The translations under genes and the position numbers were made by a program. Positions 19,900-30,588 of a DNA stretch of 64,000 bases are shown piece by piece. The notes under the pieces were generated by a model that made no database searches, had not been told where the DNA came from, and saw nothing but the letters and a program-made list of their open reading frames with translations. Numbering within the stretch: position 1 is the stretch's first letter; every line of letters begins with the position of its first letter. Source of the DNA: Planctomycetaceae bacterium (GTDB lineage Bacteria; Planctomycetota; Planctomycetia; Pirellulales; Pirellulaceae). Where the stretch lies: positions 1 through 64,000 of the forward strand of contig JABJJO010000200.1 in assembly GCA_018660825.1 (NCBI GenBank), given 5' to 3'.

Positions 19900-21369
19900 A
19901 TGTCCACAGCAGAAACCATCAGCCGTCCTACAATTCGTCAAACCCAATGCTTTATCGGTGGCGAATGGATTCCCGCACAAAGTGGTAAAACCTTCGAAAC
20001 CCACCACCCTGCTACCGGTGAAGTGATTGCTACGGTCGCTGAAGGCGATGTCGGGGATGTCGATGCGGCTGTCGAAGCTGCTCGAAAAGCCTTCGATGAA
20101 GGCCCCTGGCGAACGATGGATGCGCGCGAACGTGGCCGAATTATGTATCGCCTGGCGGATCTGATCGAAGCGGAACTTGATGAGCTGGCAGCACTGGAAA
20201 CACTGGATAACGGCAAGCCTATCAGTGACTCACTCGCGGCAGACCTACCACTAACGATAGATTGCCTACGGTATTACGCCGGCTACGCTGACAAAATTCA
20301 TGGTCAAACAATCCCCGTAAACGGAAACTTCTTTACGTACACCAAAAAGGAGCCGGTGGGAGTCGTTGGTCAGATCATTCCTTGGAATTTCCCGATGCTG
20401 ATGGTCGCGTGGAAATGGGGCCCTGCCCTTGCCGCCGGTTGTACGATTGTGATGAAGCCAGCCGAGCAAACTCCACTCACCTGCCTGCGGATGGCGCGTC
20501 TCGCTCAAAAAGCTGGCATCCCGGATGGCGTTATTAACATCGTCCCCGGCTACGGACCGACTGCCGGCGCTGCAATCGTCGCCCATCCCGGTGTCGACAA
20601 GGTCGCGTTTACGGGTGAATACAAAACAGCGCAAATCATCATGGCGGAAGCTGCTCCGACGCTTAAACGTCTTACTTTTGAACTTGGTGGTAAAAGCCCG
20701 AACGTCGTCTTCAACGACGCAGACCTCGACGCAGCCGCTGCCGGTTCTCATTTCGCCCTCTACTTTAATCAAGGCCAGTGCTGTTGTGCCGGTAGTCGCT
20801 TGTTTGTCCAAGAAGACATTCACGACCAATTTGTGGAGAAACTCGTCAACATGAACAACGATCGAGTGCTGGGAGATCCGTTTTCAACTGCCACTGAACA
20901 AGGTCCGCAAGTCGACCAGGCACAGTTCGACAAGATCATGGACTACATTGAGATCGGTAAAAGTGAAGGCGCCCAATGCTTGACCGGGGGAACAGCGGAT
21001 GATGCTGGAAATTTGTATGTTAAGCCAACACTGTTTGACGGCGTTACCGATGAAATGAAAATCGCGACTGATGAAATCTTTGGCCCCGTGCTTTCGATAC
21101 TAACATTCAAGGACACCGAGGAGCTAATTCAACGAGCCAACAATACATTTTACGGACTTGCAGCAGCCGTCTGGTCACGTGACATCGGTAAAGCCCACTA
21201 TTTAGCCGACCGCATACGTGCTGGAACGGTTTGGGTTAACTGCTACGATGTATTCGATGCAGCTGCTCCATTTGGTGGTTTCAAAATGTCAGGACTTGGT
21301 CGAGAACTTGGTCAAGAAGGCCTCAATAACTACCTTGAAACTAAAACCGTAACCGTCGCCTTGGACTAG
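19900..21369 (+). CDS. aldehyde dehydrogenase family protein
   Basis: [41 protein letters not shown]-like ([12 protein letters not shown]), [27 protein letters not shown]. Confidence 0.96.
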   Translation: MSTAETISRPTIRQTQCFIGGEWIPAQSGKTFETHHPATGEVIATVAEGDVGDVDAAVEAARKAFDEGPWRTMDARERGRIMYRLADLIEAELDELAALETLDNGKPISDSLAADLPLTIDCLRYYAGYADKIHGQTIPVNGNFFTYTKKEPVGVVGQIIPWNFPMLMVAWKWGPALAAGCTIVMKPAEQTPLTCLRMARLAQKAGIPDGVINIVPGYGPTAGAAIVAHPGVDKVAFTGEYKTAQIIMAEAAPTLKRLTFELGGKSPNVVFNDADLDAAAAGSHFALYFNQGQCCCAGSRLFVQEDIHDQFVEKLVNMNNDRVLGDPFSTATEQGPQVDQAQFDKIMDYIEIGKSEGAQCLTGGTADDAGNLYVKPTLFDGVTDEMKIATDEIFGPVLSILTFKDTEELIQRANNTFYGLAAAVWSRDIGKAHYLADRIRAGTVWVNCYDVFDAAAPFGGFKMSGLGRELGQEGLNNYLETKTVTVALD

Positions 21370-21415
21370 CTAACAGCTCCATTCGTAGCGAAGGCGATGC
21401 AATTTTTACGTTTTA

Positions 21416-23638
21416 ATGTGCCTCACCATGAGAAAACCTAAAAGTGCTGGTGGCTGGCAGGCCATCCGTTATGTGCTCAAAAAATCGTGGCAATCCGGCA
21501 GTATGTGGCGGATGTGGAAGGCGCTGCGCAGCCGCAACACTTGCAAAACCTGTGCCCTCGGGATGGGCGGGCAACAGGGTGGAATGGTCAACGAAGCAGG
21601 ACGCTCACTTGAAATGTGTAAAAAATCACTGCAGGCCATGGCCGCCGATATGCAAGGAGCCATTGCCGATGATTTCTTCTCAACCTATACCATTGCCCAA
21701 CTACAACAGTTCTCTTCCTATGACCTCGAACACGCTGGGCGACTAAACCAACCTGTCATTTATGAAAAGCATCCTACCGTCGACGGCAGCGGTCAGGGCG
21801 ACGATCAACATTTTCGCACGATTAGTTGGGACGACGCCTATAGACGCATCACTCAAGCCCTCAGTGAAATACCGGCGGACGACAGTTTCTGGTATTTCAG
21901 TGGCCGCAGCAGTAACGAAGCTGGGTTTCTACTACAACTCTTCGCGCGGTTGTATGGTACGAACAACGTCAACAACTGCAGCTTTTACTGCCACCAAGCC
22001 AGCGGCGTTGGCTTGACTAGCAGCATTGGAAGTGGCACAGCAACGGTCGTACTTGCTGACGTGGAGCAAGCCGACCTCGTGTTCATCATCGGAGGCAATC
22101 CGCCGAGTAATCATCCCCGCCTCATGACTTCATTGATGCATGTAAAAAATGCGGGCGGTGAAGTGATCGTCGTCAATCCGGTACGTGAGGTTGGATTGGT
22201 TAACTTCAAGGTTCCCAGTAATCCCTATAGTATGTTATTCGGCACTCCCATTGCCAACCAATATGTACAACCTCATATCGGCGGCGATCTGGCCATGCTC
22301 AGCGGTATTGCCAAAGCCGTCGATGAGATGGGTGGCACCGACCTCCAATTCCTAGGCCAATATTGTGAAAATAGTGACGCCTGGCTCGCTAGCATTCGCA
22401 AACTCGACTGGCAAGAAATTACCTACAAATCGGGACTCACCGAAGAGGCCATCCGCGATATGGCCGCTACTTACTGTAATGCCGAGAACGTTATTTTCTG
22501 TTGGACGATGGGAATAACACACCACCAACACGGAGTGCAAAATGTCCAAGCGATCGCCAACTTGGCATTAATGCGGGCCATGGTAGGTCGCCCTCAGGCG
22601 GGCCTACTGCCGATTCGTGGACACAGTAATGTACAAGGCATCGGTTCGGTTGGCGTTACACCAAAATTGAAAGATGCGATTTTTTCGTCGCTTGAAAGTG
22701 AACTGGGCGTTTCACTTCCCACAACCAAGGGACTCGACACGCTCGGATGCATGGAAGGCGCTGATCGCGGCGATCTAAAAATTGGTTTCTGCTTAGGTGG
22801 AAATTTATATGGATCAAATCCCGACCTTGCTTTCGCGAAACAAAGTTTGCAGAAACTAGAAACCATCGTCTATCTCAGCACGACACTCAACACCGGACAC
22901 GCGCACGGCTTAGCGGATCAGACAATCATTCTACCAGTCCTCGCGCGGGATGAAGAACCACAACGCACGACCCAAGAATCAATGTTCAACTTTGTGCGAT
23001 TGAGTGATGGTGGTCCCACACGGGTTCAGGGACCACGCAGTGAGATCGAAATTATTGCAGACATTGCCGACCAACTCCTTACGGATTCAACTCCCATCGA
23101 CTGGAAGATGATGAAGCAATCCGTCAACATTCGTACAGCCATCAGCAAGACCATCCCTGGGTTTGAAGCGATTGCTGAAATTGAAGAAGAACAAGGGGAA
23201 TTTCAAATCGCCGGTCGTACGTTTCATCAACCACGATTTGCAACTCCCTCAGGAAAAGCCGTTTTACATTGTCATGAACTACCGGAGTTACGCGGCGGCG
23301 ACCAATCGCTGCGTTTAATGACCGTTCGCAGTGAAGGACAATTCAACACAGTCGTTTATGAACAACAGGATATTTATCGGGGCCAAGAACGACGAGACGT
23401 TGTCTTAATTCACTCCGATGACCTGCAACGATTAGGACTTGCACATGATCAAATCGTGACAATCCAAAGCGAAACTGGTGAATTAGACAATATCCGCGTT
23501 CGCGCATATGACGATATTCGGCAAGGGAACGCGCTGATGTACTTCCCAGAAGCCAACATCCTGATTCCACGCCAAGTTGATCCTCAATCACAGACTCCGG
23601 CATTTAAGGGGGCGTTGATTAAGATTTTGGTATCGTAA
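21416..23638 (+). CDS. FdhF/YdeP-type molybdopterin oxidoreductase (formate dehydrogenase alpha-like)
   Basis: RNTCKTCALGMGGQQGGMVNE; YFSGRSSNEAGFLLQLFARLYGTNNVNNCSFYCHQASGVGL; GGNPPSNHPRL; RGHSNVQGIGSVG. Confidence 0.9.
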   Translation: MCLTMRKPKSAGGWQAIRYVLKKSWQSGSMWRMWKALRSRNTCKTCALGMGGQQGGMVNEAGRSLEMCKKSLQAMAADMQGAIADDFFSTYTIAQLQQFSSYDLEHAGRLNQPVIYEKHPTVDGSGQGDDQHFRTISWDDAYRRITQALSEIPADDSFWYFSGRSSNEAGFLLQLFARLYGTNNVNNCSFYCHQASGVGLTSSIGSGTATVVLADVEQADLVFIIGGNPPSNHPRLMTSLMHVKNAGGEVIVVNPVREVGLVNFKVPSNPYSMLFGTPIANQYVQPHIGGDLAMLSGIAKAVDEMGGTDLQFLGQYCENSDAWLASIRKLDWQEITYKSGLTEEAIRDMAATYCNAENVIFCWTMGITHHQHGVQNVQAIANLALMRAMVGRPQAGLLPIRGHSNVQGIGSVGVTPKLKDAIFSSLESELGVSLPTTKGLDTLGCMEGADRGDLKIGFCLGGNLYGSNPDLAFAKQSLQKLETIVYLSTTLNTGHAHGLADQTIILPVLARDEEPQRTTQESMFNFVRLSDGGPTRVQGPRSEIEIIADIADQLLTDSTPIDWKMMKQSVNIRTAISKTIPGFEAIAEIEEEQGEFQIAGRTFHQPRFATPSGKAVLHCHELPELRGGDQSLRLMTVRSEGQFNTVVYEQQDIYRGQERRDVVLIHSDDLQRLGLAHDQIVTIQSETGELDNIRVRAYDDIRQGNALMYFPEANILIPRQVDPQSQTPAFKGALIKILVS

Positions 23639-23672
23639 GCCTAATCCTCTCTTTGCCGTGCCATGCTGAACC

Positions 23673-25787
23673 ATGCCCGATCTCACAACCAACATTAAGC
23701 GATTTTCAGCCGCAACAATATTGTCCAGCGCGCTGCTGCTCTTTTTGATTCAACCCATCGTGAGTAAATCCATTCTTGGTTGGTTCGGCGGTGCACCCAA
23801 TGTATGGACAACATGTATGCTGTTCTTCCAATCCGTATTGGTACTTGGCTACGCCTATGCTCACCTGCTGAGTTCACTACCAATGCGGCGTCAAGTCGTG
23901 ATACATTTGTGCGTGCTCGTGGCAGCGCTCGTGACGTTGCCCGTCGTCGCCGATGCATCTTGGCAACCAGACCCCTCGTCTAATCCGACGCTAGCGATTC
24001 TACAGTTACTCCTGATTCACGTTGGCATGTCCTACTTTGTACTTTCCACGACCGGTCCGCTGGTGCAAAGCTGGTTCGCCCGCAGCCTCACCGAGGGCAC
24101 ACCCTATCGATTATATGCTCTGTCGAGTGTCGGTTCTCTGGTCGCATTAATTGCCTACCCGCTGTTTGTCGAAGTCATGTTCGATACCACCCGACAGGGC
24201 TGGATTTGGTCCGCAGGATTTCTAGGGTTTGCAATATGTATCACGATTCTCGGTCAATACTGTTTTCGTGCCCCCACAACTCAAGATATTGATCAAACGG
24301 AATCGCCCGCTGTACTCAAAAAAACACCTCCTCTGCAGATTCTTAAATGGATTGCTTTGGCCTGCTTGCCCTCAATATTACTGTTAGCCATCACTGATCA
24401 ATTAACGCAGGATGTTGCTGTAACGCCTTTCCTGTGGGTCCTCCCACTAGCAATCTACTTGCTGAGCTTCATTATTTGTTTTGATCGGCCCGCCTGGTTC
24501 AATCGCTCATGGTATGCAACTGCCACCGCTCTGCTTATCCTCATTCTTAGCTTGCTCTATATACGCGAATCGGTCGATGCGTTTTTCGGCGGAAGTTTGC
24601 TGCAATCACTTGCGGAGAGCTTGATCGGTACCACGGCCTTAATGGCAGCTACTCTATTCGCCATTTGCATGCTGTGCCATGGTGAACTGTATCAACTCCG
24701 TCCCGTAAAAATAAAACTCACTCAATATTACGTAGCGATTTCCATCGGCGGGGCCCTCGGCGGGTTCTTTGTCTCAGTTATTTGCCCGCTCCTGTTCACT
24801 CAATATCATGAATTTCATTTGGGCCTCGTAGTTGCGTTTAGCGCTGCTGCAGTCCTGTTATTGCGATTAATACTCGATAAACCCGCCGTCACACAACTCG
24901 CCGTGGCACTTCCCGTCGGACTAGCATTCGGCATTGTTCTCATAAGTCAATGGGGAATGACTCAGACTGACGCACTTGTCGCCACTCGGAATTTCTACGG
25001 TGTCCTGCAAGTCACCACGACCGCAGCGACGGACACCACACCTGGAGTTAAAGAAATGCGTCACGGTAGAGTTGTTCATGGAGCACAACTTTTGAATCCA
25101 TTATTACTGCGGGAACCAACGACGTATTACGGTCGAAAAAGTGGTGTCGGACTCGTCTTCGACACACTCAATAACGTCGGCATATCAGGCACTCCAGCAC
25201 CTTTAGACATCGCGGCAGTCGGACTCGGTACCGGAACCCTTGCCATCTACCCAACCAATATCGATCGCATGACATATTTTGAAATCAATCCGGACGTCAT
25301 ACGACTTGCCAAGGAACACTTCACTTTCCTTCAATCCGCCGCAGCAATCGTAAAAACCACCACGATCGATGGTCGCTTAGGCGTAGCAACACTGCCTCAA
25401 CGCTCAACCGATCTGCTCATTCTCGATGCGTTCAGCAGCGACTCCATTCCGACGCACCTGCTGACTGTCGAAGCGTTTGAAATCTATCTCGATCGACTGC
25501 GAACCGAGGGGGTCATATGCATTCACATCAGCAATCAACATCTTGATCTAACCCCTGTACTAGCTGGTATTGCGGCTCATTTTGACCTTTCCATACGTAC
25601 GGTTCAATCGCAAGGTAAGGTTACGACTACGGAAAGCACCGACGACGCGCTATGGTGTATTCTAACTACCAATGCGGTTGTGCTAGCGTCCTTGGATCAT
25701 CAAGTGTCCGTGAACAGAGTCGCACCGGAAAGTGCAATCACACCGTGGACTGACCGATACAGCAATCTGTTGGGAATTCTGAAATGA
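23673..25787 (+). CDS. fused multi-TM / spermidine synthase-like protein
   Basis: N-terminal multi-TM region (LLLFLIQPIVSKSILGWFGGAPNVWTTCMLFFQ) and C-terminal AAVGLGTGTLAIY..MTYFEINPDV..LLILDAFSSDSIPTHLLT. Confidence 0.9.
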   Translation: MPDLTTNIKRFSAATILSSALLLFLIQPIVSKSILGWFGGAPNVWTTCMLFFQSVLVLGYAYAHLLSSLPMRRQVVIHLCVLVAALVTLPVVADASWQPDPSSNPTLAILQLLLIHVGMSYFVLSTTGPLVQSWFARSLTEGTPYRLYALSSVGSLVALIAYPLFVEVMFDTTRQGWIWSAGFLGFAICITILGQYCFRAPTTQDIDQTESPAVLKKTPPLQILKWIALACLPSILLLAITDQLTQDVAVTPFLWVLPLAIYLLSFIICFDRPAWFNRSWYATATALLILILSLLYIRESVDAFFGGSLLQSLAESLIGTTALMAATLFAICMLCHGELYQLRPVKIKLTQYYVAISIGGALGGFFVSVICPLLFTQYHEFHLGLVVAFSAAAVLLLRLILDKPAVTQLAVALPVGLAFGIVLISQWGMTQTDALVATRNFYGVLQVTTTAATDTTPGVKEMRHGRVVHGAQLLNPLLLREPTTYYGRKSGVGLVFDTLNNVGISGTPAPLDIAAVGLGTGTLAIYPTNIDRMTYFEINPDVIRLAKEHFTFLQSAAAIVKTTTIDGRLGVATLPQRSTDLLILDAFSSDSIPTHLLTVEAFEIYLDRLRTEGVICIHISNQHLDLTPVLAGIAAHFDLSIRTVQSQGKVTTTESTDDALWCILTTNAVVLASLDHQVSVNRVAPESAITPWTDRYSNLLGILK

Positions 25788-27319
25788 GCAACAATCGCCA
25801 AATTCGCACATTACGCTGGCTGTGTGCAATTGTTGCTGTCCTCGCGGTCACCGCGTTAACGGCAGCCGCGGACCATTTTGGGATGACGACATTATTCAAC
25901 CGAGCGCTGCCGTGCTTGGTTTTCTGCACAACCGTTGTGGTTTTCGTAGCGGCGATAGTTGGACTATTTGCACCGCAACAACACTGGCAATATCCCACGA
26001 CACAGCTATTCCAACTGACGCCCCCCCATCTCGATCCGCTGGTAACAACCAACAATGCTCGTAACGACAACTCAGCACGAAGTGGTTTTTTAATCATCTA
26101 CGTATTTTGGACGTTTGCAGTAGTCGCCAGTCGGTTCTATGTTCTGCATCAAGACCCAACCCACAGTGACCCCGCTGCATTTCTCAGGTTTGCTGAAGAA
26201 GTTCGCGGCTTCGGCGGTCCTCTGGAACTCGTCAAACAGCTTTACAACGGCCAATACACCCAAGCCAACCAGCACCCTCTAGTGATTGGAATCCTCTCAC
26301 TCAATCCAACTCTGACATTTGCCAAGTCAATCAGCCTCTGCGCTGGCTTTGGAACATTATTGTTGGTACTTTTGCACGTCTACAAAAAGCACGGTGTCTG
26401 GCCTGCAACTCTTGTAATAACACTGCTCAGTACAAATTCCGCCTTCGTCTATTTTGCCACGCTCGCCACCTGCGAAAGCCTGCTGATCTTGATCATGACG
26501 AGTGTCTGGGTTTTACTAGATTGGCGGTCATCACACGCACTATCAATGCGGCGCTGGTTTTTCATCGGTGCGCTTTTAGGACTGGCGTATTTAGCCAAAG
26601 GAACCGCACCTATTTTTCTAACCGGTGTCGTGGCGGGTTGTTTTGTAACGCGCTGGACGATTGTCGAATCCAGTAACATCAAACAACGACTGATAAGTTC
26701 GCTGCTGCCTGTGCTTGTCGTATGCGCCGGCTGGATCGTTGTCGCGCATCCACTACTGATACGCAATGTTAAAGTCTATGACAATCCGCTATACAGTGCT
26801 AATCAAACATTCTTCTACATGGATTCCTTTCCCAACGGGATTGATCCGTTTGGGCAAGTTGCAGCAATGGGCACTCCCGCGGAGATTCGAGCAGACTATT
26901 TAGCAACTCACACCTTGGTAGACATGACAAATCGTGCGGTGACCGGAACAGGGTGGCAAAGCTACATTTTCATTCGTTCACTTGGGCCAACTCCGCTTGA
27001 CGACAGTCGCGTGCTGTTTGGAGTAATATTTACATTACTAGCAGGCCTGTCACTGCTTCACGAATCAACGGTGATTAAGACGACACTGGCAATTTGGATC
27101 GCCTTGAGTCTGCTGTTGTTTGGTTGGTACATTCCGATTGCTGCTGGGCAACGTTTCATGGCACCGTTATTGCCGCTACTATTAGCGTATGCTGGTGTCG
27201 GCATGTGGCGCGTCATGTCCTATGCCCAACAATGGTCGCGGACGACCATTGTGTTAGTTTTCGGAGTCATCTGGAACGCAATTTGGCTCGTATGGACAAC
27301 CATCGCCATCTGGCCATAG
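25784..27319 (+). CDS. multi-TM glycosyltransferase-family membrane protein (GT39/ArnT-like)
   Basis: Multiple hydrophobic helices, HSDPAAFLRFAEEV, LLGLAYLAKGTAPIFL; ATGA overlap with the upstream gene. Confidence 0.65.
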   Translation: MSNNRQIRTLRWLCAIVAVLAVTALTAAADHFGMTTLFNRALPCLVFCTTVVVFVAAIVGLFAPQQHWQYPTTQLFQLTPPHLDPLVTTNNARNDNSARSGFLIIYVFWTFAVVASRFYVLHQDPTHSDPAAFLRFAEEVRGFGGPLELVKQLYNGQYTQANQHPLVIGILSLNPTLTFAKSISLCAGFGTLLLVLLHVYKKHGVWPATLVITLLSTNSAFVYFATLATCESLLILIMTSVWVLLDWRSSHALSMRRWFFIGALLGLAYLAKGTAPIFLTGVVAGCFVTRWTIVESSNIKQRLISSLLPVLVVCAGWIVVAHPLLIRNVKVYDNPLYSANQTFFYMDSFPNGIDPFGQVAAMGTPAEIRADYLATHTLVDMTNRAVTGTGWQSYIFIRSLGPTPLDDSRVLFGVIFTLLAGLSLLHESTVIKTTLAIWIALSLLLFGWYIPIAAGQRFMAPLLPLLLAYAGVGMWRVMSYAQQWSRTTIVLVFGVIWNAIWLVWTTIAIWP

Positions 27320-27340
27320 TGTCATTCATTGCCCCACGCT

Positions 27341-29971
27341 TTACCCGTTGTCATTTAAACTCTGTTGCCACGATTGCAACAATTCCAGCGCTTTCATCGG
27401 CGTGAGGTTATTCAAATCTTGCTCTCGAACTTTTGCAAGCAACGGATGCTCTTCATACCCAAACAACGACATTTGAACACCCTTTAATGCTTCTTCAGCG
27501 GAATCCGTAATCGGCACGGTTTGCACTCCGTGTGAGGCTTCTAGGTCGGCGAGGATTTCTTTGGCGCGGCGGTTCACTCCGCGTGGTACGCCGGCAAGCC
27601 TGGCTACATGGATTCCGTAACTTTTATCCGCACTGCCTGCGACAATTTTGTGTAAGAAAACGACCTCGTCATCAAACTCTTTAACCGCAACGTTTAGGTT
27701 TGACAATCGCTCTAACTGGGACTCCAAATTCGTCAATTCATGATAGTGTGTGGCAAACAATGTTCGCGCTCGCACCTCTTCGTGGATATGTTCGATAATT
27801 GCCCACGCCAGCGAAACTCCATCATAAGTACTCGTCCCCCGCCCAATTTCATCAAGAATAATCAGACTAGATTCAGTCGCTGTATTCAATATCCTTGCCG
27901 TTTCTGTCATTTCCACCATGAACGTACTTTGGCCTCGCGACAATTCATCGCTGGCGCCCACGCGAGCAAATATTCGATCGGCGATGCCGATCACCGCTTT
28001 CTGAGCAGGTACAAAACTACCGACTTGCGCCATCAACGTAATCAGTGCGACTTGGCGAATATACGTGCTCTTCCCTGCCATATTTGGACCGGTAATCAAC
28101 AACAGGTTACTACCCTCAGAATCCGCCAAAGTATCATTGGCAATGAAAGTTCCATCCGGTTCGATAATGTCCAATACAGGATGTCGGCCGTCACGAATCT
28201 CCAACACCGGTTGCGTGCTCATTTCCGGACGACAATACCCTCGCAACACCGCTAACTCCGCCAGTGACAACAGCACGTCGAGTTGTGCAAGTTGGTCAGC
28301 CGTTTGCTTCAGTGACAGTCGACAAGCTTGCACCTCGGCACGGACGTTCACAAATATTTCAAGCTCAAGTTGACGCGCGTTATCGTCCGCGGACAATATC
28401 TTTTCTTCGTGTTCTTTTAACTCTTCGGTGATATACCGTTCGGCATTCTTGAGCGTCTGCTTACGGGTATATTCCACCGGAACGCTGTCCTTGTTCGCGT
28501 TGGTCACTTCCAAGTAGTAACCGAACACTTTGTTAAACCCGACCTTCAACGTGGGAATACCAGTGCGTTCCGCTTCACTTGCTCGATATTCGGCGATCCA
28601 CTGTTTGCCACCTGCCGCAAGATTCTGTAGTTCATCCAGCTCCGCATCATAGCCAGAACGAATCATTCCGCCGTCGCGTGTGGTCAACGGACATTCATCG
28701 ACGAGTGCCTTGTCTAGCAATTCACATAACTGGTCGTGCGGGTCGATATCCCTGCGAACCTCTATCAGCAGATTACTCTGACACGACACGAGGTCATTGA
28801 GAATGGGAGGCAACTGTTTTAGTGTCGCACCAATTTGCCCAAGATCGCGGGGGCTAGCACGACCGGTAGAAATACGAGCCAGTAAACGCAAAATATCATA
28901 CACTTCTCGTAACTGCTGGCGTACTACGTCGCGCAGTCGATTGTCACCACACAGTTCCTGAACCGCATCCAGCCGTTTCTCGATCTGGTCGCAATCTGTT
29001 AAAGGGTTCCCTACCCAGTCGCCTAACAAGCGCGAACCCATCGCTGTGGCCGTCTTATCCATTACGGAAAGTAACGATCCTTCGCGGCTGCCATCGCGAA
29101 TCGTACGCGATATTTCCAAGCTACGACGAGTCGCTTCATCAATTTCAAGCCTATCACCAACTCGATAGGGCAGTAGATTTTCAAAATGATCGAGTGATGT
29201 TTTTTGAGTCGTGTGCAAATAATCCATCAATGCACCCGCCGCTCGAATCGCTGGACGATCATCATCGGTGAATCCAAAGCCTTCGAGATGATGAGTTTGG
29301 AATTGTCTGGCTAAGGCGGTTTCGCCGCTATCGTGCGAAAATGCCCAGGCCGGACGGCGCGTCAGCATAAACTGATCCGCAAGATATTCAGGGATGAACT
29401 GTGCGTCTTCGTCAATAATAACTTCGGCAGGACCAATCCTTACGATTTGGTCTGCTAGTTGACCCAATGTACAAACCGACGCCAAAAATCTGCCGGTGGA
29501 TAAGTCAGCCCATGCCAAACCGATGCGGGCGTCGTTAGGATCTTCAAGCAAAGCCGTTTTACGTCGACTATCATCCACGTCCTTGACGATGGCCAGTAAA
29601 TAGTTACTTTCGCGTGGGTCGAGCAGAGCTTCGTCGGTGAGTGTACCAGGTGACACGATACGTACAACTTCACGCTTAACCAGGCCCTGCGCTTCCTTGG
29701 GATTTTCAACTTGGTCACACACTGCCGCGCGATGTCCAGCCTTGATCAATCGAGCCAAATAACCATCGAGTTGATGGTATGGAAACCCTGCCATCGGAAT
29801 GGGATTCTCGCTTTTATCACGACTCGTTAGTGACAATCCGAGTACACCCGACGCAATCCGCGCATCCTCGTGGAATAGTTCGTAGAAATCACCCATCCGA
29901 AACAACAACAGCGCATCACCGCAGACGGATTTTGCGTCATCATATTGCTGCATCATTGGGGTTTTAGCCAT
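27341..29971 (-). CDS. mutS: DNA mismatch repair protein MutS
   Basis: TPMMQQYDDAKSVCGDALLLFRMGDFYELFHEDA; LLLITGPNMAGKSTYIRQVALI; ILDEIGRGTSTYDGVSLAWA; FATHYHEL. Confidence 0.98.
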   Translation of the reverse strand: MAKTPMMQQYDDAKSVCGDALLLFRMGDFYELFHEDARIASGVLGLSLTSRDKSENPIPMAGFPYHQLDGYLARLIKAGHRAAVCDQVENPKEAQGLVKREVVRIVSPGTLTDEALLDPRESNYLLAIVKDVDDSRRKTALLEDPNDARIGLAWADLSTGRFLASVCTLGQLADQIVRIGPAEVIIDEDAQFIPEYLADQFMLTRRPAWAFSHDSGETALARQFQTHHLEGFGFTDDDRPAIRAAGALMDYLHTTQKTSLDHFENLLPYRVGDRLEIDEATRRSLEISRTIRDGSREGSLLSVMDKTATAMGSRLLGDWVGNPLTDCDQIEKRLDAVQELCGDNRLRDVVRQQLREVYDILRLLARISTGRASPRDLGQIGATLKQLPPILNDLVSCQSNLLIEVRRDIDPHDQLCELLDKALVDECPLTTRDGGMIRSGYDAELDELQNLAAGGKQWIAEYRASEAERTGIPTLKVGFNKVFGYYLEVTNANKDSVPVEYTRKQTLKNAERYITEELKEHEEKILSADDNARQLELEIFVNVRAEVQACRLSLKQTADQLAQLDVLLSLAELAVLRGYCRPEMSTQPVLEIRDGRHPVLDIIEPDGTFIANDTLADSEGSNLLLITGPNMAGKSTYIRQVALITLMAQVGSFVPAQKAVIGIADRIFARVGASDELSRGQSTFMVEMTETARILNTATESSLIILDEIGRGTSTYDGVSLAWAIIEHIHEEVRARTLFATHYHELTNLESQLERLSNLNVAVKEFDDEVVFLHKIVAGSADKSYGIHVARLAGVPRGVNRRAKEILADLEASHGVQTVPITDSAEEALKGVQMSLFGYEEHPLLAKVREQDLNNLTPMKALELLQSWQQSLNDNG

Positions 29972-30050
29972 AGCGGTCGATTTTAACTCGCTTCAATAAA
30001 AAAAGAAACATGCCCACGGGGAGGCAATTCTTCAACAGCAGGCATTCCGC

Positions 30051-30542
30051 CTATTGAGCGACCGTCGTCGCAATTGCCCACTGACCTTCGTTCTCATCCA
30101 CGCCCAGCACAAGCTTTTGAATATTCGTAATCCCCTGCACTTTCAGTGCTGACAGCAAGCGTTCACTAATATATTCAGCCAGCCGTTCCGCCGTAGTATT
30201 ATTCATTGGTAAGATCGCGCAATCGTCGAGCGGAAAAATCCAACGACGATCTTCAAAGGTGACAAGCACTTCTTTTGCATCTGCCTGCACCTTTATCGTC
30301 GGGTGCGATTCGGGTAATAACATCCGGTGGTCCAGTTCTTGAGTAATCGCTTGCAAAGCATCACGCAATGCGATGAAGTCGATTACATATTCATTTTCAT
30401 CCAAGGGACCATAAACTTCGGCGAACACTCGATAGTTATGGCCGTGCAATCGTTCGCAAATATTTCCAGCGAAGGTAATAAAATGAGCCGCACTGAAAAT
30501 CAAGCTCTCTTTTTCCAACTTTACGCAGTATTGTTTTGTCAT
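30051..30542 (-). CDS. 6-pyruvoyl-tetrahydropterin synthase / 6-carboxytetrahydropterin synthase family (PTPS/QueD)
   Basis: FSAAHFI, CERLHGHNYRVFAEVYG, VIDFIALRDAL, LDHRMLL. Start placed at the internal Met (MTKQYC). Confidence 0.9.
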   Translation of the reverse strand: MTKQYCVKLEKESLIFSAAHFITFAGNICERLHGHNYRVFAEVYGPLDENEYVIDFIALRDALQAITQELDHRMLLPESHPTIKVQADAKEVLVTFEDRRWIFPLDDCAILPMNNTTAERLAEYISERLLSALKVQGITNIQKLVLGVDENEGQWAIATTVAQ

Positions 30543-30588
30543 TTTATATCCATGCACATGTGTGCGTTTGCCTCTATCACATCCAGTA

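Noticed and set aside
20266-20829. 187-aa minus-strand ORF inside the aldehyde dehydrogenase gene
   Set aside because: Antisense shadow ORF of a clear ALDH coding sequence
27740-28255. 171-aa plus-strand ORF inside mutS
   Set aside because: Antisense shadow ORF; no recognisable motif
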